64,000 nucleotides of DNA. Origin: Saprospiraceae bacterium (lineage in GTDB: Bacteria; Bacteroidota; Bacteroidia; Chitinophagales; Saprospiraceae). The position numbers were made by a program, and so were the translations under genes. The notes under the pieces were generated by a model that saw only the letters and a list, made by a program, of their open reading frames with translations, had not been told where the DNA came from and searched no databases. The stretch is from positions 1 to 64,000 of the forward strand of contig JAIYAP010000025.1 in assembly GCA_027488935.1 (NCBI GenBank), given 5' to 3'. Shown one piece after another: positions 1 to 10,800 of this stretch (positions are counted from its first letter, which is position 1; the number at the start of each line of letters is the position of its first letter).

Positions 1-3000
1 CGATGTCAGAATACAAGCAGAAATCGCCGCTCAGGTCGGAAGTAATCGCTGGGTTTGGATATTGGCAGGAATTGCCGATGCTCAGGGTTGTACCACGGTT
101 ATTGGTTACGCTGATGGTGTAACCCAGGGCGTCAATGTGGCGACCATCCAAAGTGAACATATTGCCACCGATGTTTGTCAGTACCGTTCCAACCGTAATG
201 GCAGTTGGTGCTGCTGGAGGCGCTGGGCTAAAGATGGTGTATAAACCTGTTATAGCAGAAACCACCCAAACTTGTGTACTTGGCGCATTTACCTTGATTT
301 GTTCGCCGAATTGGCCGTTGGTCAAATCGGTCGCGTTATTCAAACATACGCATGGGTCGGAAATCGAGGCACCGCATGTGAAGGTGGCAATGGATACCGA
401 TCCTAGCATGGTTTGCGTACAACCGGTTCCTGTGATGGTGGCCACAACCGTATAAGTACCTACGGCCAGTTGGTCGCCGAAACTGATGGCATTGCCGGTG
501 CCGGCTACGGGCGCACCCACATTGTTGCCGTTGAGCAGCAATTGATAATTGACGCCGGTTTGCGATCCATTCAAACCAACCGGCAAACCAACGTTATCGG
601 TCGTACAACGCGTACCGCCGCCGGTTAACGTAAAGGTAGGCGCAAAGTCGTCGTTGGTAATGGTGCCGGTACCGTCTGTTGTAGCGCCGCTACCGCTTAG
701 CGTGATATTGCGACCGTTGTTTACCAAGTTGCCCAAACGAAGGATCATGGTTTCATTCGGCTCGATGACGCAATCGCCAACGATCGTTACCACAACTTGC
801 TTGCTGGTTTGACCAGGCGTAAATGTATGGTTGCCGCTCGCGCTTTGATAATCATTGTTGGCAATTGTAGCCGTGCCGTCTACCGTAGCATAATTCACCA
901 CCACATTGGCATCGGAAGGATTGCTAAGCGTCAGGTTGAAGGTCAGAGTTACCGTATTGATCGGACCACCTTCCGTAACCGTAGGGCTGCTCACGGAAAG
1001 TATGGCTGCATCGTCGTTGGTGATGGTTCCAATACCGGTATCGTCCAGAATTGTACCATTTACGGGATTTGAAAGCGTCATCACAACCGTTTCGTTCAAT
1101 TCAACGGTTACATCGCCATTAACCACCACATTGATGGTTTGCGTAAGCGCGCCTCCAGCCGTAAAGTTTGCCGTTCCCGCAGCCAATGCTTGGTAATCGG
1201 AACCGGAAGTAGCCGTACCGCCAGTGATGGCATAGTTCACAGAACAAGCGCTGGCATTATTCGAGCGCGTGATCACAAATGCCAGATTGGTCGTACCGGC
1301 ATTGCCTTCCGTTACAATCGGGTCATTGATGGTAAATTGCGTATTGACAATCTGAACGCGGTAATCTTCCACTTCACCATCGGTGGCCAGGCCAGTTGGC
1401 GACAAGCCGCCTGTGGTGCTCAGTCGGAAACGTGCATAGGTAAAGGCAGGCGTTGCACCGTTCGGAACGGCGAAAGACAGGTTGTTGTTACCAGCTACAA
1501 GCGCCGTATTATTGAATACCTTTTCACCCGGATCATTAAAACTACCGTTGTTATCAAAGTCTACCCAGGCATCAAGTTTACCAACGGTAGAGGCATTAAC
1601 TACTATATTAGCCGTTGTATTCGTGATGAGCGGGTTGGGCAGGGTCACGCCGTCATCGTCGGCACCATCGCCATCGGCATTTGCATTAGGCAGGCCATCT
1701 ACTTCGCCATCTATGCCAGCACCGAGTCTTAAGCCCAACACGGTATTGTGTCGGGCGCCGTTGGAAGCCAACAGCGTACCGTAAGTGTCCGGCGCATCGC
1801 CGAAATCAACTTCATCGTTTAATATGGTTCCTGTTTGCGGTGAACCTACAACGGTTACGTTTGCTGCATTGATACCCTGCGGCAGGACTAAACTATTGAC
1901 CGCTGTCGTGAAGGTTTCATTGGCCTCTACAACATTATCAGCCACAATGGTAACGGTGAAAGTTTTTGTTTCACCCGAAGTGCCTGCAAATACCAAATTA
2001 CCGTCGTTATCCAGATAATCATTATTGGCAACGGTAGCAGTTCCGTCATTGGTTGTATAATTAGCCGTCAGTCCGCCTTGTACCGGGTTATTCAGGGTAG
2101 CCGTGAACACCATGGTAGTGTTGGCTGTATTGCCTTCGTTTTGGGAAATACCTCCAGAAAGGGTTACTGTAGCATTATCGTCGTTGGTAATGGTACCCGT
2201 GCGGGCGGACACACCAAGATTCACGTTGCGGCCGCTAGCATTCAAAGATCCGATGCTTGTATTAAACACTTCATCCGCCTCAACTTTATTATCGTTGTTG
2301 ATCGTAACATTGACGGTTTGTGTAGCAGTGCTTCCCGCAGGAAAAGTCACCGTTTGGGATGCAACGACGTTATAATCATTATCCGCAATGGTGGCGGTAC
2401 CGTCCGACGTAGAGAATTGTACCGTAACGGGAACATCTACCGGGTTAGAAAGTGTAACATTGAATGCTTGCGGCGTTACTGCTTCTGCCTGGCTTATATT
2501 GGCAGCAATAGACACCGTAGCGGCATCATCGTTGGTAATAGTACCGGTTTGAGGCGATCCAACTGGTGTAATGGCAGCAATTTGTGTCGCCGAACTGCCA
2601 GCAATCGTACCCAATGCCACCGTAAATGTTTCATTCAATTCTACTTTCACATCGCCATTGACCAGCACCGTGATGGTTTGCGTTTCTGCCAGATTACCGG
2701 CAAAACTGAGTGTTCCATCATTATCGGTATAGTCGTTGTCGGCAGTGGTAGCCGTGCCGTTGTTGGTCGTATAAGCTACCGTGAAGCCGCCTTGTACAGC
2801 GGCGCTGAGCGTTGCAGTAAAGGTATAGGTCGTTGTGCCTGCATTGCCTTCATTTTGGGCAATACCACCACTCAGGGTGAGGTTGGCCGTATCGTCATTG
2901 GTGATGGTACCCACCCCAGTATTGTCGGCAATTCCACCATTAACCGGGTTGCTGAGGGTAATAATAACGGTCTCGTTGTCTTCTACCACCAGGTCGCCAT

Positions 3001-6000
3001 TGAGGCTCACGGTAACCGTTTGTGTCAATGCGCCGCCAGCCGTAAAGTTGACCGTACCAGCCGCCAAAGGAGCATAATCAGATCCAGAGGTAGCAGTGCC
3101 ACCTGTAATGGCATAGTTTACCGAAGAAGCAGTGGCGTTGGTAGTACGGCTCACCGTAAACACCAGATTGCTGGTACCAGCATTGCCTTCCGCCACGGAT
3201 GGGTCATTGATACTGAACTGGTTGTCAAGGATGCTGATAGCGTAATCTTCCACTTCACCGTCGGCAGCCAGGCCACTTACACCAGTTCCGGAGGCCGTAG
3301 ACACCCGGAAACGCACAAAAGAGCCGCCTAAAGAGGCTGTTCCAGGTACCGCAAAACTCAACGCGTTGTTCCCGGATACGACAGCCGTATTAGTAAACAC
3401 TTGTTCTCCTGCATCATTCCAGTCGCCATCCCGGTTTAAATCGACCCAGGCATTCAGGAAACCCGAACCAGAAGCGTTCACGATGATATTCGCCGTAGTA
3501 TTAATGATCAATGCACCAGGTAGTGTCACGCCGTCTTCATCTGCGCCATCGCCATTGGCCAATGCAGTGGGTTGTCCGTCGAGGTCAGCATCTACTGTTG
3601 CTCCCAGGCGCAATCCACCTGGAGCTTCCGCATGGCGGGCGCCGTTATTGGCTGCCAAAGTAGGATAAGTACCGGCAAAACCACTTTGTGCAGCAGTCGG
3701 TGCATCACCCCAATCCAGCTCGTCATTGACGATGGTACCGGTTTCAGGGTTGTTACCTGTGATGGAGATGGCCGCTGTTTGCTCTGGGCTTGACGCAGCA
3801 ATCGCGCCTAACAGTAGCGTGAAAACCTCGTTGTTCTCAATGTTCAGATCACCAATTACTTGTACGGTAACGGTTTTCGTTTCATTGAATACGCCTGTAT
3901 AAGTCAGCGTACCATCGTTGTCCGCATAGTCCAGGTTGGCAAGCGTAGCCGTGCCGTCGTTGGTAGTATAGTTGACCGTAAAGCCACCTTGCACAGGGGC
4001 AGTCAGGCTGATGGAGAATACATAATTCGTGGTACCGGCGTTGCCTTCGTTGAAGCTAACAGGGCCGGCAATGAACAAAGTCGTTGCATCGTCGTTCGTG
4101 ACGGTGCCTGTACGGGTTATAGTGCCAAGGCTCACATTACGGCCACTGGCAGAGAGGCCGCTGATCGTTCCGGTGTAGGTTTCATTGGCCTCCACTTTGG
4201 GGTCATTGGTAATGACAACATTTACTGATTGTGCCGTAGTGGTGTTGGCAGCGAAAGTAACCAATTGGTTGACAATACCGGTATAATCAACATCCGCGGT
4301 GGTAGCTGAACCGTCTGCGGTGTTGAATTGAACCGTAACTGCAACATCTACTGGATTGCTCAGGGTTACAGAGAATGTCTGTGGTGTTGTTGCTTCCGGG
4401 CCGCTAACATTAGCGGCTATATTGATCATGGCGGCGTCATCGTTGGTAATGGTCGCGGTTTGGGGAGAACCAGCGGTGGTCACACCAGCAGGTGCGCCAC
4501 TGAGCGCGCCGAGCGCACCCTGGAACGTTTCATCCAATTCAACGGTGATATCTCCGTTCACATTAACCGACCAGGTTTTGATTTCACCCACGGTTCCGGC
4601 AAAAGTTAGCGTTCCATCGTTGTCGGTATAATCACTGCCGGCAATGGCAGTACCGCCACCAGTCGTATAAGGCACCGTAAAGCCGCCTTGTACAGCATTG
4701 TTGAGGGTTGCTGTGAAAGTATAAGTCACGGTGCCAGCATTACCTTCGTTTTGAGCACTGCCACCGGTAAGGGTTACAACAGCGGCGTCATCGTTGGTAA
4801 TCGTGCCGGTACCAGGGCTGGCGCCTATACCACCGTTGACTGGATTGCTGAGGGTTATAACTATCGTTTCGTCATTTTCAACTAATATATCTCCATTGAC
4901 AATTACTGTAATCGTTTGTGTTAACGCACCGCCAGCAGTAAAGTTGACGGTACCTGCAGCGAGGGGTACATAGTCTGTACCGGAGGTAGCCGTGCCGCCC
5001 GTGATCGCATAATTAACCGAGGAGGCTGTGGTATTGGTCGTGCGGCTGATGGTAAAGGTTAAATTGCTTGTGCCGGCATTTCCTTCCACAACGCTTGGAT
5101 TGTTGATACTAAAGAGGTTGTCTATAATGGAAGTCACGTAGTCTTCCACTTCACCGTCAGCGGCGGCGCCGTTTTCGCTCAAACCTCCTGTAGAATTGAA
5201 ACGGAATCGTGCGAAGGAAGCAGTAGTTGAAGAGGCGGCCGATGGAACCGCGAAGCTGATGTTGTTAACCCCTGCCAGGAGCGGGAAATTGGTAAATACC
5301 TGGTTGCCTGCATCATCCCACCTGAAGTTAGCTTCAAAATCTACCCAGGCATTCAGAAAGCCTGGCGCTGAAGCAGTAACGGTTATGTTGGCGGTAGTAC
5401 CTTTAATCAGCACTGGAAGGACAACTCCATCTTCATCGTCACCATCCGCATCCGTATCATCACCATCAGCATTAATGGATGATTGACCATCAAGGTCGCC
5501 ATCTATGGCTGCGCCGAGATGGAAGCCCAAACTCGTATTGTGCCGTGCGCCATTGACTGCAAGCGTCGTGGAGAAGAAGGGTGCCCCACCAGAGTTGAGT
5601 ACATCGCCATAATCCACTTCATCATTATTGATTGTGGCGGTTTGAGGAGAACCGGCTGTCGTCACACCGGCAGGCGCGCCTGTGATAGCGCCCAAAGTAA
5701 CGGTGTAAGTTTCGTTGGCTTCGACAACTAAGTCGCCATTCACAATTACAGTGATCGCTTTTGTTTCTCCAGCGGTACCAGCAAACGTCAGGATACCATC
5801 GTTGTCCACGTAATCATTGTTAGCCGTAGTGGCTGTACCGTCATTGGTAGCATAAGGCACGGTGAAACCGCCTTGCACGGCATTATTCAAGGTCGCCGTG
5901 AAAGTACGCGACGTCGTGCCAGTATTGCCCTCATTGGCCGCACCGCCACCGTTGAGGGTTATTACGGCTGCGTCATCGTTGACGATGGTACCCGTTCGGG

Positions 6001-7771
6001 CAGTAGTGCCCAAGCTCACATTTCGTCCGCCGTTAGACAGCGTACTGATGGAGGTATTGTACACCTCATTGGCTTCTACTTTATTGTCGTTGGTGATGGT
6101 AACATTGACGGTTTGCGCTGTGTTAGTTCCAGCCGCAAACGTTACCGTTTGGGATGCAATGCCGTTGTAATCGTTATCCGCTGTCGTGGCGGTACCATCT
6201 GAGGTGGAGAATTGCACCGTTACTGCTACATCCACCGGATTCGAGAGTGTTACGCTAAAGGCTTGTGGCGTAGTGGATTCAGACTGGCTGACATTCGCCG
6301 CTATGGATACAACTGCTGCATCATCATTGGTAATGGTTCCTGTTTGTGGCGATCCGGCCGTAGTTACGCCCGCAGGCGCACCCGTTAAGGCGCCTAAGGC
6401 AACGGTAAAGGTTTCATCCAGTTCCACCTTGTTATCGGTGGTGCTGACGACCGTAATGGTTTGGAATTCACCGGCAGTACCAGTAAAAACCAATGAACCA
6501 TCGTTATCCGTATAGTCGTTGTCGGCTGTGGTGGCGGTGCCGTTGTTGGTCGTATAAGCTACTAAAAAACCGCCCTGAACAGGGTTGTTCAACGTTGCGG
6601 TGAAAGTAAAGCTGGTGCCTTCATTTTGGGAAGCGCCACCGCTCAAGGTTACCAGAGCCGCATCATCGTTGGTGATTGTACCAAGGCCGGACCCGTCTGT
6701 GATAATAATACCGCCGGGCGCTCCGGAAAGCAGCACCGTAAAAGATTCATTGGGTTCTACAGCGTTGTCCTGATTGACCAATACTGTTACGGTTTGCGTC
6801 AGGGCGCCGCCCGCTGTGAAGTTAACCGTACCGCCGCTGATGGCCGTATAATCGCCGGGAGCAGTGGCTGTTCCGTTCGCCGTATTCACAGTGAGGCTGA
6901 ATGCTGCGGCATTATCCGTTCTGGTGACCGTAAAATTAAAGGCTGTCGTAGTGCCTCCGGTTCCTTCCGCCAAGGTGATGTCATTGATACTAACCGTAGT
7001 TGGCGTTTTGAAGCCCATGTCCAGGCTCAAGTTGGTATTGTTGTCCGAATCGCCATCATTGATGGGTTCTGTACCCAATTCTAAGGTAATGGACAAGGTG
7101 GCTACGCCGAAACCGTTGATCGGATCGCCGTTATCGTCGTTGTTGATATTGTTATCCGGGTCCAACGCGCCGCCTACTGGGCTACTAACCAGCGCTGCGC
7201 TCAAGCCAGTATCGTATAGAGCACCTCCAGGCAAAAAATTGGAAGGGGTGGCTTCTACCAAATAAAAACCTGGACAAAGGCCGGTAAAGGCATACAGTCC
7301 GCCACCAGCCGTTGTAGCGGTGGCTATAAAAGCGCCGTCGCCGGCATCCAGAAAGCCATTGACATTGGCATCAATGTACAATCTGAGGTTTACACCGTCA
7401 ATACCGGTATCACCTGCGTCAAAAATGCCGCTTTGATTCACATCCTTATACACCAGATTACCCAGTGTAAGGGTAGAAATCGGCGTAAGTGTGGGCGAAG
7501 GATTGGCCGCCGGATTGGATGGCTCGTCGGTTTGTACGGTGGCAAAATTGCTTCCGCTTACGTTGCTTTGGTTAGAAATGTCGGTGCCCAGCGTACCATT
7601 TGGGCAAACAGTGGCATTGACATCCACCTCATAGGTGATGACGATGGTCTTCCCTACGGGCAGGTTGAAACCCGACGAAGGGTAAATTTGGGCCGTTACC
7701 TCCAGTATGCCAAAGCAAACAAGCATTACGGCGATTATAGCGTACCGAAATATTGGTAGAATATTTTTCAT
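1..7771 (-). CDS. Giant Calx-beta/GEVED repeat surface adhesin, C-terminus beyond the window
   Basis: At least 2590 codons are open from the ATG at 7771 to base 1; the C-terminus is outside the window. Residues 1-28 form a signal peptide ending VTAQ. An SdrD-B-like beta-sandwich (start LGNLVYKDVNQSGIFDAGD) lies around residues 105-190. From about residue 258 come Calx-beta domains, each closing with a TITNDD-type strand and carrying an internal GDY motif. I count 14, in the order four, GEVED, four, GEVED, four, GEVED, two. The GEVED domains end in GEVEDY or similar (about residues 716-874, 1351-1509, 1988-2134). After residue 2376 an Ig-like region with Cys follows. Calx-beta domains bind Ca2+ and build adhesive stalks in other proteins, so a secreted, Ca2+-stiffened adhesin is inferred; the missing end probably holds a T9SS sorting domain. 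It lies 60 bp downstream of the beta-helix protein gene, probably in one operon. Confidence 0.9.
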   Translation of the reverse strand, partial: MKNILPIFRYAIIAVMLVCFGILEVTAQIYPSSGFNLPVGKTIVITYEVDVNATVCPNGTLGTDISNQSNVSGSNFATVQTDEPSNPAANPSPTLTPISTLTLGNLVYKDVNQSGIFDAGDTGIDGVNLRLYIDANVNGFLDAGDGAFIATATTAGGGLYAFTGLCPGFYLVEATPSNFLPGGALYDTGLSAALVSSPVGGALDPDNNINNDDNGDPINGFGVATLSITLELGTEPINDGDSDNNTNLSLDMGFKTPTTVSINDITLAEGTGGTTTAFNFTVTRTDNAAAFSLTVNTANGTATAPGDYTAISGGTVNFTAGGALTQTVTVLVNQDNAVEPNESFTVLLSGAPGGIIITDGSGLGTITNDDAALVTLSGGASQNEGTSFTFTATLNNPVQGGFLVAYTTNNGTATTADNDYTDNDGSLVFTGTAGEFQTITVVSTTDNKVELDETFTVALGALTGAPAGVTTAGSPQTGTITNDDAAVVSIAANVSQSESTTPQAFSVTLSNPVDVAVTVQFSTSDGTATTADNDYNGIASQTVTFAAGTNTAQTVNVTITNDNKVEANEVYNTSISTLSNGGRNVSLGTTARTGTIVNDDAAVITLNGGGAANEGNTGTTSRTFTATLNNAVQGGFTVPYATNDGTATTANNDYVDNDGILTFAGTAGETKAITVIVNGDLVVEANETYTVTLGAITGAPAGVTTAGSPQTATINNDEVDYGDVLNSGGAPFFSTTLAVNGARHNTSLGFHLGAAIDGDLDGQSSINADGDDTDADGDDEDGVVLPVLIKGTTANITVTASAPGFLNAWVDFEANFRWDDAGNQVFTNFPLLAGVNNISFAVPSAASSTTASFARFRFNSTGGLSENGAAADGEVEDYVTSIIDNLFSINNPSVVEGNAGTSNLTFTISRTTNTTASSVNYAITGGTATSGTDYVPLAAGTVNFTAGGALTQTITVIVNGDILVENDETIVITLSNPVNGGIGASPGTGTITNDDAAVVTLTGGSAQNEGNAGTVTYTFTATLNNAVQGGFTVPYTTGGGTAIAGSDYTDNDGTLTFAGTVGEIKTWSVNVNGDITVELDETFQGALGALSGAPAGVTTAGSPQTATITNDDAAMINIAANVSGPEATTPQTFSVTLSNPVDVAVTVQFNTADGSATTADVDYTGIVNQLVTFAANTTTAQSVNVVITNDPKVEANETYTGTISGLSASGRNVSLGTITRTGTVTNDDATTLFIAGPVSFNEGNAGTTNYVFSISLTAPVQGGFTVNYTTNDGTATLANLDYADNDGTLTYTGVFNETKTVTVQVIGDLNIENNEVFTLLLGAIAASSPEQTAAISITGNNPETGTIVNDELDWGDAPTAAQSGFAGTYPTLAANNGARHAEAPGGLRLGATVDADLDGQPTALANGDGADEDGVTLPGALIINTTANIIVNASGSGFLNAWVDLNRDGDWNDAGEQVFTNTAVVSGNNALSFAVPGTASLGGSFVRFRVSTASGTGVSGLAADGEVEDYAISILDNQFSINDPSVAEGNAGTSNLVFTVSRTTNATASSVNYAITGGTATSGSDYAPLAAGTVNFTAGGALTQTVTVSLNGDLVVEDNETVIITLSNPVNGGIADNTGVGTITNDDTANLTLSGGIAQNEGNAGTTTYTFTATLSAAVQGGFTVAYTTNNGTATTADNDYTDNDGTLSFAGNLAETQTITVLVNGDVKVELNETFTVALGTIAGSSATQIAAITPVGSPQTGTITNDDAATVSIAANISQAEAVTPQAFNVTLSNPVDVPVTVQFSTSDGTATIADNDYNVVASQTVTFPAGSTATQTVNVTINNDNKVEADEVFNTSIGSLNASGRNVNLGVSARTGTITNDDNATVTLSGGISQNEGNTANTTMVFTATLNNPVQGGLTANYTTNDGTATVANNDYLDNDGNLVFAGTSGETKTFTVTIVADNVVEANETFTTAVNSLVLPQGINAANVTVVGSPQTGTILNDEVDFGDAPDTYGTLLASNGARHNTVLGLRLGAGIDGEVDGLPNANADGDGADDDGVTLPNPLITNTTANIVVNASTVGKLDAWVDFDNNGSFNDPGEKVFNNTALVAGNNNLSFAVPNGATPAFTYARFRLSTTGGLSPTGLATDGEVEDYRVQIVNTQFTINDPIVTEGNAGTTNLAFVITRSNNASACSVNYAITGGTATSGSDYQALAAGTANFTAGGALTQTINVVVNGDVTVELNETVVMTLSNPVNGTILDDTGIGTITNDDAAILSVSSPTVTEGGPINTVTLTFNLTLSNPSDANVVVNYATVDGTATIANNDYQSASGNHTFTPGQTSKQVVVTIVGDCVIEPNETMILRLGNLVNNGRNITLSGSGATTDGTGTITNDDFAPTFTLTGGGTRCTTDNVGLPVGLNGSQTGVNYQLLLNGNNVGAPVAGTGNAISFGDQLAVGTYTVVATITGTGCTQTMLGSVSIATFTCGASISDPCVCLNNATDLTNGQFGEQIKVNAPSTQVWVVSAITGLYTIFSPAPPAAPTAITVGTVLTNIGGNMFTLDGRHIDALGYTISVTNNRGTTLSIGNSCQYPNPAITSDLSGDFCLYSDI
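1330..6998 (-). repeat. Three-copy ~1.9 kb higher-order coding repeat (4x Calx-beta + GEVED)
   Basis: Within the giant adhesin, the block of four Calx-beta domains plus one GEVED domain recurs three times: about 6998-5100, 5100-3200 and 3200-1330. The GEVED tail motif (gtaatcttccacttcacc and close variants on the plus strand) falls at 1361, 3242 and 5138, so the periods are 1881 and 1896 bp. Individual Calx-beta units repeat every ~330-360 bp. Equivalent positions within the block resemble one another more than neighbouring units do, as expected from duplication of the whole block. Confidence 0.85.
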
Positions 7772-7831
7772 GATCATTATTTGTATTCGTTGCTGACGAT
7801 GGCAAATGTTGATGGTTGCGTTTTAAATGCC

Positions 7832-10800
7832 TTAGTTCGGATTGGCAGGAATAATACACGTCGCTCCAAAAGTAAATGTCCCAGTACCAGATTGTGAAAT
7901 AATCGCAGGCGGACTAATGGGGGTATTGCCGTTGTTATTCCAGATGACCGCTGCACTAGCGCCCGTTCCCTGGAGCAGTATTTCATGGCTGGGCGTGGCT
8001 GCCCGGGCCTGCCAGTTGCCGATGGCACTCGGGATTGGTACACCAGTCGTAATGTTATTGGCTACGTTGGCACAAACTTTATTGGTAAAAGTACTGCTGG
8101 AAACCCCGGCAGCGGTGTGGATGCCATAAAAGCCCGTGTTACTCAGTGTTACGGTATTGCCGGTCACCGTGACATCCAGTCGTCCGGAACCTAACGATGC
8201 AACGTTCGTAATACCATAATCGTCGGCACCAGTGATGTTGTTATTTTTGATTTCGATGACGCTATTTAAGTTGCCCTGAGCGTTTACCCGCACACCCGCA
8301 CCAGAGCCGGAGCCGCCGCCGACGTTAATCGTATTGTTGTTGACCCGGCCTTCAAATTTGGAACCTGAGAAACCAAAGATGTTGACGGCATTGATAGCTC
8401 TGGACTTGATCAATGGGTTGTTCACGATGTTGAAATCCATGTCACCGGAACCGTTCGTAATCAAGTCAATGGCTGCTGCCAGTCCGGCGCCCGGGTCGAA
8501 GGTGGAGCCTGTAACCTTCACGTTGCTGAAGCTGGTGCCGTCGGTGATCACCTGGAGGCCATTTGTTTTCGGCTGGGTGAAAGAGCAGTTAGTAATATCG
8601 ATAGTGCTGTTGCAGGCGCCAAAAAAGTCAAATTCAAGTCCGTCGGCCCCTAAAGGCTGTGACTGGTTCAGTCCGAAGGTGGAACCATTTGCCGTAAAGG
8701 TCATTGTTTTGCTTGTGTTGTAAATTACAGCAGCACGCTCGGCAGGTACCGTGAGCGAACTGTTGGTTACCGCGATGGTGCCAAAAATATTTTGAGCATA
8801 TAAATCGGCTTCCTCCGTTTGACCACCTTGGCCGCCATTAATGACCGTGCTGTTCAACAACTGGAACCCATTCACTTCCCGCAGGTTGATGCCTTGCTGA
8901 GCAGCGCCGTTAATATCGACATTGTCCATAGCCGCATTGGTGACGGTATTCATATAAACTGCCGCATTGCAACTGGCATTGCTGGAGGCATTGCAACCCG
9001 CAGCATCCGCTGTATTGGCGTTGGTAAACGTCATGTTTTTCAGCGACAAGTTGCTGGTGCTGTTGGCAGATACACCACGGTTGGTGATGTTCTGGATGGT
9101 GCCACCGGAGCCGTCGGTGGTGCCGGTACCAGTTACGATCAGTCCGCCGCTGCTGCCGGTAGTATTGAGTACGATGCCGTTGGCGCCGCCGTTGGCAGCA
9201 ATACTTTTAAAGGTTACATTGCTAGCGCCAATGGTCGTATTGGAGATTTCGAACGGCACACCCGTGGTGCTGGCGATGGTATTGTTGGCACCGGTAACAT
9301 TGATGGTGCCACCACCGGTAGCTTTAAATCCAGCGCCGCTGGTGGTGCTGATGACCAGTGCGCCACCATTGAAGTTGATGGTGGCTCCTGTGTTGGCAAT
9401 GGATGTAACAGCAGTACTGGATCCGGTAGTCAGGCTTTGTGAGGCACCACTGAAAGTAATGGTACCGCCTGTGTTGCTGGCCAGGTTAATCCCAGCACCT
9501 GTATTGGTGATATTGCCAGAGAAGGTAACGGTGCCGCCCGTGCGCCCGGTGACTTCCACCGCCAATGGCGCGGCATTGGAAATGGTACCAGCGTATGTTA
9601 TATTGCTGGAGCCAGCGTCTACATCAAACGCAACGCTGCCACTGTTGGTGATCGAGCCGCCGTTGATGGTAACTGGTCCGGTGACGGTATTCAGGTTAAC
9701 ACCTTTCCCGCCGCTATTGGTGGACGTAATGGAAGCAAAGGTTGCGCCCGACCCGAAAGAAGTATTGGTAATATCGAGGGCGGTCCGAGCGGTGATCGTG
9801 CTGGCGGTTCCACCTATATTAATGGTACCACCCGCATTGGCGATCAATCCGATACCGTTGACGGTATTCGGTATGCTTAAGTTGCTAAATGTGACAGAAC
9901 CCGAGCCACTGCTGGTAATGCTGATGACCGTACCGCTGCCGAAATGGTTGACCGTAGTGGAGCCAAAATTAAGCGCAGCACTGGAGTTTTGGATGTTTAT
10001 GGCTATTAAAGATACATTGGCATTCACCGTGGTGGTGTTGACGGCCAGGGTACCGCTCACGGTATTCAATATAATGGTACTCGTGTCAAGGCTGTTGATG
10101 GTACCGATCTTTGAAGTAGCGGCAAAAGAGCCGTTTGTCAGGTTTAATACCGACCTATTGCCTGTCAAATCGACATCGGGGGTAGTGCTATTCCCTATGG
10201 TAAGGGTACCAAATGAGTTGCCAAATATTTTACTGCCACCAGTGCAATAGCCGACTTCAACGCCGCGGATTGTGTTACCGGAAGCAAGGGTAATACCATT
10301 GGTAGGGCTGACGATGATTGGTTTGGTACCATTGATGGCGGGCAAAGCGTTGCTATTGGGCGCTATGGAAAATGGCAGCACATCCGACAGATTGGCGCCG
10401 CCACTGTGGCCGGTGCCAAAGAGCAGCATGTTGTTTTTCAGTACAATGCCGCCGTTATATTTGGTGCCGGTATTTTTGATGAAAACGACATGGTTGGCTT
10501 GCGGGCCAGCGGAGCCATTAAAGTCAGGCAATGTTTTAAACGGATTAGCCAGTGTACCAGTGCCGCCACTGCCGCCACCGGTATTGTCTACAAACCAAAC
10601 TATGTTCGACACTGTAATTGTTACCGTGGCAACATCGGTGGTCGGAACGCCGCCGCCAACCCCGTTGCCGTCCGTTATCGTATAGGTGAAGGTTTCAATA
10701 CCTGTGAAGCCTGCATTGGGCGTATAAGTAAAGCTGCCGTCGTTGCTGAGCGATACCGCTCCGTTGGTCGGAGCCGTCGTAACCGCAAGCGTTGTACCGG

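Noticed and set aside
1330-6998. CRISPR-like repeat array
   Set aside because: Periods of ~350 bp and ~1.9 kb, open reading frame throughout and no spacers; it is a coding repeat.
62-7759. Many plus-strand open frames, including one of 417 codons at 2078-3331
   Set aside because: They lie antisense to the continuous Calx-beta frame, change frame at each repeat and have no protein-like composition; they arise from the repeated coding sequence.
8967-10250. 427-codon plus-strand frame
   Set aside because: Antisense to the beta-helix protein; low-complexity Leu/Val/Pro composition mirrors the Gly/Thr/Asn-rich codons of the real strand.
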